A stretch of DNA of 7,847 bases from an uncultured Methylococcaceae bacterium. GTDB lineage: Bacteria; Pseudomonadota; Gammaproteobacteria; Methylococcales; Methylococcaceae. The notes under the pieces were generated by a model. It did no database searches. It saw only the letters and a list, made by a program, of their open reading frames with translations, and had not been told where the DNA came from. Location of the stretch: positions 1 to 7,847 of the forward strand of contig CAIVXW010000117.1 in assembly GCA_903910005.1 (NCBI GenBank), in the 5' to 3' direction. Numbering within the stretch: the first letter of the stretch is position 1; each line of letters starts with the position of its first letter. The position numbers and the translations under genes are program-made. Shown piece by piece: positions 1 through 5,832 of this stretch.

Positions 1-2147
1 CGCTGGAAGCCTTGACCATACCCCAGGCCACCGTACTCCGGGAGGGGCAGGTGCAAACCGTCCCGGCTCGTGAGCTGGTGCCCGGCGATGTGGTACGGCT
101 TCAGACCGGTGACCGCATCCCGGCTGATTTGCGCTGGGTTGACGTCACGCAGATCAAGGTCAATGAGACTTGCCTGACCGGTGAGTCGGTGGCAACCGAA
201 AAAACGGCAGCCGCCCTGACGGATCGGGGCGGCATACCCTCTCTGGCGGATCGGCCCAATCTGGGATTCGCCGGTACCACCGTAACCTGCGGTCGTGGTG
301 TCGGCATCGTGTTCAGCACCGGGATGCGAACCGAGCTGGGCCGGATGGCCGGGCGGCTGCGTAATACTGAATCCCGCCAGACCGCCCTTGGAAAATACCT
401 GGATCGGGTCGTCAATACCCTGACCATCCTGACCCTGCTGATGGTAGCCTTGATTGTGGCAGTCGGCATTTTTCGGAGTGAACCCCTACACGACATGCTG
501 CTGTTCGGTGCCGCCCTGGCGGTGGCCGTCACGCCGGAAGCCCTGTCCGCGACGGCGACCGTTTTGCTGGCTTTGGGAGCCCGGCGCATGCTGGGGCACC
601 ACGTCCTCATCCGGCGGTTGGCGGCGGTCGAAACCCTGGGTCTTGGCTCGGTAATTTGCGTCAGCAAGACAGGTATCCTGACCCGAAACGAGATGACCGT
701 GCGCAAACTCTGGGCCGCAGGTGAAACCGTCAGCGTAAGCGGTGTCGGTTATGATCCGGTTGGACGTCTGCTCAAACAGGGGCAAGCCATCGCCCCCGGC
801 CCTGTTCTGACTGAACTGCTGCAGGCGGCTGTACTCTGCAATGACGCTGACCTGGTACGCATACGCAGCAACCAGTGGCAAATCAGGGGGAATGCCACCG
901 AAGGTGCCCTGGTGGTCGCGGCCCTCAAGGCCGGGCTGATCCCGGTCAAACTGAGGGCCTGCTGGTCACGGATCGGGGAAATTCCGTTCAGTCCGGAAAG
1001 TCGGCAAATGACAACCCTGCAGGTCGGGCCGGACGGTCAATCCCTGCTGTGCAGCAAGGGTGCGGTGGAGGCGGTGCTGGCGGCCTGCTCGACCTGGCAG
1101 GGTACCGCCGGTGAGGAAGCACTGGATGAGGATACCCGGGCCGTCATAAAGGCGCAGGCTGAATCGATGGCAGCGGATTCGCTACGGGTGTTGGCGGTGG
1201 CTCACCGTTTGGGAGCAAGCCTGGCCGATGCCGGACAGTCGCTGTGCTTTCTGGGCCTTATCGGCCTGCTGGATCCGCCCCGTATGGAATCCGCCGGGGC
1301 CGTGGCCCGTTGCAGCCAGGCCGGTATCAAGGTGGTGATGGTCACCGGCGATCATCCGGCAACCGCCCGGGCAGTGGCCCGCGAGCTGGGCATACTTCGC
1401 AAGGGCGTGCTGATTACCGGGGCGGAACTGTCGGCCCTGGATGATACCGACTTTCAGGCCGCAGTGGATCATATTGAAGTGTATGCCCGGGTGGCACCGG
1501 CACACAAACTGCGTATTGTCCGGATGTTGCAACAGCAGGGACAGGTGGTTGGCATGACCGGTGCTGGCGTGGACGATGCATCGGCCCTCAGACAGGCCGA
1601 TGTCGGAATAGCCATGGGAATCGGTGGCACTGATGCTGCCCGCGAAGCGGCCGACATGCTGCTGACCGATGACGGGTTCGCCTCCATTGTCACGGCGGTC
1701 GGCGAGGGCAGGGGTATCATCAACACTGTCCGCAAATGCCTGATGTATCTGTTGTCCTGTAATATCGGCCAAATGGGCCTGCTGGCTGCTACCATGGCCC
1801 TGGGGCTGCCCCTGCCACTCAATGCCGCACAGGTGTTGTACCTCAATCTGGTGGCAGGCAGTGTGTTGGCAGCGGGTTTGGCCGTGGCCCCGGGCAAAGA
1901 CACCCTGATGCGGCAGGCTCCCGGCAATCCCGATGAGGCCCTCTTCACTCGCCCGGTAATCGGCCGGGTACTGGCCGGAGGACTCTGGTCAGCCCTGACC
2001 AGTTTGGCCGTTTTTGCCGGGGTTCTCTACAACGGACGCCCACTGGCCGAGGCCACCACCCTCAGCGTTGTTACCCTGACCCTGATGCAACTTCTCAATG
2101 CATACCGCCTGGCTTCGTACCAGACGCCCTCTTCAGGCACCCGTTAG
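1..2147 (+). CDS. P-type cation-transport ATPase (P2-like), 5'-partial, catalytic residues lost
   Basis: The frame is open to the left edge (codons run from base 3), so the TTG at 12 is not a real start; the N terminus with M1-M2 lies outside. Residues below count from that TTG. The actuator domain (about 1-115) keeps TGES (56-59). M3 is about 133-154 and M4 about 162-190. The nucleotide domain keeps KGA (K349) and the P domain keeps DPPR and MVTGDHP (D447). Departures from the family consensus: CSDKTGT reads CVSKTGI (Ser218 in place of the phosphorylated Asp), PEGLP in M4 reads PEALS (175-179), TGDGVND reads TGAGVDD (Ala518, Asp521), the M5 Glu is Gln587, and the M6 Thr-Asp pair is Ala615-Gly616. 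Such a protein should not form the phosphoenzyme, so it should not pump. M5-M8 are present, then the frame ends early without M9-M10. It is either a pseudoenzyme or a young pseudogene. The family is clear from motif order; the original substrate ion is not. Confidence 0.93.
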   Translation, partial: LEALTIPQATVLREGQVQTVPARELVPGDVVRLQTGDRIPADLRWVDVTQIKVNETCLTGESVATEKTAAALTDRGGIPSLADRPNLGFAGTTVTCGRGVGIVFSTGMRTELGRMAGRLRNTESRQTALGKYLDRVVNTLTILTLLMVALIVAVGIFRSEPLHDMLLFGAALAVAVTPEALSATATVLLALGARRMLGHHVLIRRLAAVETLGLGSVICVSKTGILTRNEMTVRKLWAAGETVSVSGVGYDPVGRLLKQGQAIAPGPVLTELLQAAVLCNDADLVRIRSNQWQIRGNATEGALVVAALKAGLIPVKLRACWSRIGEIPFSPESRQMTTLQVGPDGQSLLCSKGAVEAVLAACSTWQGTAGEEALDEDTRAVIKAQAESMAADSLRVLAVAHRLGASLADAGQSLCFLGLIGLLDPPRMESAGAVARCSQAGIKVVMVTGDHPATARAVARELGILRKGVLITGAELSALDDTDFQAAVDHIEVYARVAPAHKLRIVRMLQQQGQVVGMTGAGVDDASALRQADVGIAMGIGGTDAAREAADMLLTDDGFASIVTAVGEGRGIINTVRKCLMYLLSCNIGQMGLLAATMALGLPLPLNAAQVLYLNLVAGSVLAAGLAVAPGKDTLMRQAPGNPDEALFTRPVIGRVLAGGLWSALTSLAVFAGVLYNGRPLAEATTLSVVTLTLMQLLNAYRLASYQTPSSGTR

Positions 2148-2245
2148 CCAGTCGCAGACTGAATCCGATGGTACTCCCGGAGTGGCTGTTACTGATTGCC
2201 ATCGTTGAGGTTCCGATTGAATACGAGTCGCCGCATTCGTGGTAG
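2126..2245 (+). pseudogene. Frame-shifted C-terminal remnant of the P-type ATPase (M8-M9 loop and M10)
   Basis: After the ATPase stop at 2145-2147, a second frame (codons at 2126, 2129 and so on) stays open to the TAG at 2243-2245. It reads ALFRHPLASRRLN followed by LPEWLLLIAIVEVPIEYE. P2-type ATPases end M8 with a loop of the SLFR type and finish with M10, commonly of the form LxxWLLLxA...VE. Both are recognisable here in the right order. M9, normally about 20-25 residues between them, is missing, and M10 looks shortened. The simplest reading is a one-base loss (or equivalent) between about 2110 and 2128, plus an internal deletion. The stop at 2243 also fixes the upstream limit for the next gene, which is in the same frame. 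Confidence 0.7.
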
Positions 2246-2290
2246 AGTAACCCATTCCCATCCGGTTCTTCGATTCAGACCTATCGACTC

Positions 2291-3235
2291 ATGACACTGC
2301 TGCATCCCTGCCTGCCCCGCGACTTCATAGCAACCTGCGACGACCTGGTTTTTGCCACGTTGTCCCACCATCTGGAGAATAACCGGATTCTGGGATTTTT
2401 GCGCTATGTTCATTCAAATGGCGTGTGGCATAAACTGGACACTCAGGCTGCCAATGACTGGCTGGCAAGGCATCGACCGGACTATCTGTATGATTCAAAA
2501 TTGCTGGCTGCCCGTTTGCACGGTATCCCGGTGGAGGATGTCCGCAAACACTACCAGCCCCGTGTTCGTCTACAGGAATTATTGCAGGAAGAGGAGCCGG
2601 ATTATCTGCTGCAAAGCACCCGGCAACTGTGCCGTTTGTTCGAAGCAGAGGGGATCAACCTGAGGAATCTGGGTATTACCGGTTCGTTGCTGATCGGAAC
2701 CGGCCATCCCGCCTCTGACATCGACCTGGTTATCTATGACCGTGCGACTTTTTTCCAGACCCGAACCGCCCTGCTGCTGTTAATGAACCGGGGCATCATC
2801 AGCCGACTGGGTGACAGTGACTGGCAACAGGCCTACGCCCGGCGAGGCTGCTCGCTAACCTTTGATGAATATGTCTGGCACGAAAAACGTAAACTCAACA
2901 AAGGTATCTTCAATGGCATCAAGTTTGACATCAGTCTGGTTGCTACCGGCCAGGATCCGCTCCCCGTGGTTGCCACCAAGTCAGGCTATCATCTGCTGAC
3001 GGCAAGGGTCACGGACAGCCTGCGCTCTTACGATTATCCTGCTGTTTATGAACTTGACCACCCGGACATCACCGAGGCCTGGAGTTTCATCCAGACCTAC
3101 GCTGGACAAGCCATCGAGCATGAGTGGGTAGAGGTCAGCGGTTTGCTGGAAACCGGACAGGATGGTAAAAAGCGGGTTGTGGTTGGCTCCAGCCGGGAGG
3201 CTCCCGGAGAATACATAAAGGTCGTTGCTGCCTGA
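2291..3235 (+). CDS. Nucleotidyltransferase-fold protein, COG1665-like (mainly archaeal family)
   Basis: A 314-residue protein with the DNA polymerase beta-type nucleotidyltransferase signature: GS at 131-132 (ITGSLLIG), then SDIDLVIY with the metal-binding pair D143 and D145, and a likely third acidic residue D213 in KFDISLV. This implies transfer of a nucleotide to an unknown acceptor. The other landmarks match an uncharacterised family I recall mainly from archaea: an N-terminal RDFIATCDDLVFA, a central WHEKRKLNKG, and a C-terminal TYAGQAIEHEWVEVSG...VVVGSSREAPGEYI. All catalytic residues are present and the length suits the family, so it looks functional. The ATG at 2291 is the only start: the frame is closed by TAG at 2243, with no ATG, GTG or TTG between. 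No clear Shine-Dalgarno sequence precedes it. It lies 143 bp after the ATPase stop and 48 bp before the VWA gene on the same strand. The fold is certain; family membership is from memory; the substrate is unknown. Confidence 0.85.
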   Translation: MTLLHPCLPRDFIATCDDLVFATLSHHLENNRILGFLRYVHSNGVWHKLDTQAANDWLARHRPDYLYDSKLLAARLHGIPVEDVRKHYQPRVRLQELLQEEEPDYLLQSTRQLCRLFEAEGINLRNLGITGSLLIGTGHPASDIDLVIYDRATFFQTRTALLLLMNRGIISRLGDSDWQQAYARRGCSLTFDEYVWHEKRKLNKGIFNGIKFDISLVATGQDPLPVVATKSGYHLLTARVTDSLRSYDYPAVYELDHPDITEAWSFIQTYAGQAIEHEWVEVSGLLETGQDGKKRVVVGSSREAPGEYIKVVAA

Positions 3236-3270
3236 TACCCATTAACCCTGATTTTCTCCTGCTTTACTCC

Positions 3271-3274
3271 AAGG
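3271..3274 (+). promoter_or_regulatory. Probable ribosome binding site of the VWA gene
   Basis: AAGG lies 9 nt before the ATG at 3284. It is the only purine-rich stretch near the start, and that ATG is the first usable start after the preceding in-frame stop (TGA 3233-3235). The spacing is slightly long, so this is a weak site. Confidence 0.4.
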
Positions 3275-3283
3275 TCGGCATTC

Positions 3284-5134
3284 ATGGTTGTTAAAGTCAT
3301 CCGCGTTCTGATTTGCCTGCTTGCAATCAGTCCCCCGATACAGGCTGCGGAGCCGCTGCATGATGTGCGGATTTTGATTGACACCTCCGGCAGCATGAAA
3401 AAAACCGACCCCAAAAACCTGCGGGTACCGGCCCTGAAGCTGTTGGTCAATCTGTTGCCCGCAGACAGCATAACCGGGGTCTGGTTGTTCGATACCGCAC
3501 CCAACCGTCTGCTGGCACCGGAAAAAATCACCCCGACCAGCCGGGCCGCCATGCTCAATTTGACCAGCCGGATACATTCGCAGGGGCTTTACACCGACAT
3601 CGAATCAGTTCTGCGCGAGGCAACCCGGGACTGGAACCCGCCACCCCCGGCTACCGAAAAACGTACCATGATCCTGTTGACCGATGGCATGGTGGATCTA
3701 CCCAAAGGGGCAGAAGCCAGTGCTGCCTCGCGGGAGCGCACGGTGTCGGAACTGTTGCCAAAACTTCAGGCTGCCGGTATCACCCTCCACACCATAGGGC
3801 TTTCCGGGCAATCGGATCGCGCACTGTTGCAGCAACTGTCGCTGGCCACCGCAGGTTCGGCGGAGGTCGCTCTTGATGCCGGGGAGCTGCAACGCAATTT
3901 TGTCAGGATTTTCAACCGGGTCATCCCCAAACCCACCCTGCCCATCAAGGACAATCAGTTTACGGTAGATGGCAGCATCGAGGAAATGACGGTTCTGGTA
4001 TTCCTGAAACCGGGTGCCAAAGCCAGCCAGCTCATTACCCCCTCCGACACAAAAATCAGTGAAGCACAAAAACCGGATGGTGTACGCTGGGTGCATGAAC
4101 CAGGTTACGATGTCATCACCGTGGTGCGTCCGGAAACCGGCCACTGGGGACTGGATGCCGAAGTAGATCCCGGTAATCAGGTCATGGTGGTTACCCATCT
4201 CAGCCTGGACGTGACGCCCATCCCGTCCCAGTTGATGCGGGGAGAGTTGTCCGATATTGCCGCGTCCTTCAGCGAGCGGGGTCAACTGATTGATCGCCGC
4301 GACTTTCTTGATCTCGTTACCGTAGCCAGTCAGATTACCGAGGGAGAATTGGCCATAGACAACCCGGTCATGCGTGAAGATACCCGGCCTGCCCACTTCC
4401 AGATCCGGTTTACCGCCCAACCCGAGCCAGGCAAGCATACCCTGACCGTCACGGCTGACGGAAAAACCTTCCAGCGCCAATCGGTGCAGGATTTCATTTT
4501 GCTGGAAGACTGGGTTACGGTGCTGCAAACCGAAGATCATGAAAGCGATCCGCCCCGTCTGTTAATCAGCCTGTTACCGGCTACAACGGCCCTGATGGCT
4601 GACAGCCTCTCGGCCCACGCCCGCCTGACCGATCAAGGCGGACAGACCCGCGACCTTGAATCCGAGCATCATAACGGTAACGTGGTATTTGCTACCCCCT
4701 TGCCAGGCCCGGACGATCACTGGATCGTCAACCTGACGGCGACCGCCAAAAAACCGGATGGCAGTAAACTGGACATTCCGCTCAAGCCGGTGCGGATTGA
4801 TGGCAAGCCGGTCGCGCCGCCGGTTGCTCCGCCACCCGTCGAACCGGTCGCAGCCTTACCGGAATCCGGAGAACCGCCGCATGAGCAGCCCACCGAATCA
4901 GTTCCGCCCGCGTCTCCCGAGCCGGTGGCGGAAAATCCTGCCGACGTGGTGGACAGCCTGACCTCGCTACTTAACGAGGCCAACTGGATGATTACCCTGG
5001 TCATTACCTTCGGAATCAACCTTGCCATTGCCGGCCTGTGGTTCTGGGCCTACCGAATGATGAAGAAACGGCAGGAGATACTCATTACCAACCTGATCAG
5101 CAAGCTCAATCCCACCACTACTTCCACCCCCTGA
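3284..5134 (+). CDS. Von Willebrand factor A domain protein, periplasmic with C-terminal membrane anchor
   Basis: A 616-residue protein. Residues 1-22 form a Sec signal peptide (basic VVKVIR, hydrophobic core, IQAAE cleavage region). A VWA domain (about 28-205) has a complete metal-ion-dependent adhesion site: DTSGS at 33-37, T104 in GLYTD, and D134 in LLTDG. It should therefore bind Mg2+ or Ca2+ and a protein ligand. From about 223 (NQFTVDGSIEEMTVLVF) to about 330 it resembles TIGR03503-type proteins as I remember them. A beta-rich stretch follows, then a Pro/Glu-rich linker (about 509-550), one membrane helix (about 569-590), and a basic tail (RMMKKRQE...). The positive-inside rule puts the VWA part in the periplasm and about 25 residues in the cytoplasm. 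The next gene starts 2 bp after its stop, which argues for co-translation and a shared complex. The layout recalls BatA-like VWA membrane proteins, but with a signal peptide and a C-terminal anchor. Ligand and pathway are unknown. Confidence 0.88.
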   Translation: MVVKVIRVLICLLAISPPIQAAEPLHDVRILIDTSGSMKKTDPKNLRVPALKLLVNLLPADSITGVWLFDTAPNRLLAPEKITPTSRAAMLNLTSRIHSQGLYTDIESVLREATRDWNPPPPATEKRTMILLTDGMVDLPKGAEASAASRERTVSELLPKLQAAGITLHTIGLSGQSDRALLQQLSLATAGSAEVALDAGELQRNFVRIFNRVIPKPTLPIKDNQFTVDGSIEEMTVLVFLKPGAKASQLITPSDTKISEAQKPDGVRWVHEPGYDVITVVRPETGHWGLDAEVDPGNQVMVVTHLSLDVTPIPSQLMRGELSDIAASFSERGQLIDRRDFLDLVTVASQITEGELAIDNPVMREDTRPAHFQIRFTAQPEPGKHTLTVTADGKTFQRQSVQDFILLEDWVTVLQTEDHESDPPRLLISLLPATTALMADSLSAHARLTDQGGQTRDLESEHHNGNVVFATPLPGPDDHWIVNLTATAKKPDGSKLDIPLKPVRIDGKPVAPPVAPPPVEPVAALPESGEPPHEQPTESVPPASPEPVAENPADVVDSLTSLLNEANWMITLVITFGINLAIAGLWFWAYRMMKKRQEILITNLISKLNPTTTSTP

Positions 5135-5136
5135 CC

Positions 5137-5832
5137 ATGATCGAGATTCCTGCACTCATCGCCATACTGGTGGCCGAAACCCTGATTTTGCTGGTCGGTG
5201 TCCTGGTTTTTCAGGAATATCGCAAATCCCGCAAACGGCAGCATGACCGGATGGAAACCAGTCGCTTCATTGAGCGGATCAATCTCACCCAGCGGGATCG
5301 GTTGGGGGACTTGTGCGCGGCCCTGCTGAACCATAACCTGGGTACCGATTTTCAGGCCTGTCGCGAAAATCTGGAGGAAATCATCCGCAGTGAGAAACTG
5401 CTGTACCGTCAGTTCTTTGATGCCTACCTTAATCATGATTCAGCCCGGATAAAGGCTCTGGACGGATTGGTCAGGGATTTGACGATCCCCTACTGTCGCC
5501 TGGCCAAACAGTTACAGGATATCCAGATGGAAAACATGGTGGACGTGGAAACCCAGAAGGAAATCATTGTTGATCTGGAAACCCGGTTGCACGCCAGTCT
5601 GAAGGAGGTTGACCAGCTTAAATCACACCTGTCCCTTGCCACGACTTCGCTCCGCGACATCTCGGAGGAATACACCCAGATGTTCGGCAGTTACAAGGGC
5701 GTTAGTCAGGTGCAGGACAGCCTGGATCGGGTACTCGACATTTTCAGGCTGGTTGAGAAACGCTCGGCTGCCCTGGATACCAAACCGGCGACTGAGGTTT
5801 CCCCGGCACAGGATACCGAGAGTCCCGCATGA
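5137..5832 (+). CDS. Single-pass membrane protein with cytoplasmic helical domain and coiled coil
   Basis: A 231-residue protein I cannot name. It has an N-terminal membrane helix (about 4-25) containing a glutamate at E14, then a basic stretch (EYRKSRKRQ) that places the rest in the cytoplasm. Residues about 34-126 form a helical domain that aligns with the same region of the next protein. From about 125 to 205 the sequence is strongly heptad-like and rich in Glu, Gln, Leu and Lys, a probable coiled coil, ending in MFGSYKGVSQVQDSLDRVL. The ATG at 5137 follows the VWA stop as TGA-CC-ATG and puts the hydrophobic segment at the extreme N terminus. The in-frame ATG at 5038 would overlap the VWA gene by about 100 bp and add a hydrophilic leader, so it is less likely. 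No Shine-Dalgarno sequence is visible, which fits translational coupling. Its end overlaps the next gene by ATGA. Role inferred from context only: cytoplasmic partner of the VWA protein. Confidence 0.82.
   Translation: MIEIPALIAILVAETLILLVGVLVFQEYRKSRKRQHDRMETSRFIERINLTQRDRLGDLCAALLNHNLGTDFQACRENLEEIIRSEKLLYRQFFDAYLNHDSARIKALDGLVRDLTIPYCRLAKQLQDIQMENMVDVETQKEIIVDLETRLHASLKEVDQLKSHLSLATTSLRDISEEYTQMFGSYKGVSQVQDSLDRVLDIFRLVEKRSAALDTKPATEVSPAQDTESPA
5829..5832 (+). other. ATGA stop/start overlap (translational coupling)
   Basis: The stop of the coiled-coil protein (TGA 5830-5832) overlaps the start of the acidic-repeat protein (ATG 5829-5831). With TGA-CC-ATG at 5132-5139, this shows that the last three genes are read as one coupled unit. 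Confidence 0.85.

Noticed and set aside
12..14. TTG as the start codon of the ATPase
   Set aside because: The frame is open to the window edge, and the family needs about 100 or more residues with M1-M2 before this point, so the gene enters from the left.
2205..2250. Sigma70 promoter before the nucleotidyltransferase gene (TTGAAT 2217-2222, TAGAGT 2243-2248)
   Set aside because: The spacing is 20 bp and both boxes are imperfect; the same bases are explained as decayed ATPase coding sequence.
5038..5136. ATG at 5038 as the start of the coiled-coil membrane protein
   Set aside because: It lies deep in the VWA gene and would add a hydrophilic leader before the membrane helix; the ATG at 5137, two bases after the VWA stop, is the natural coupled start.
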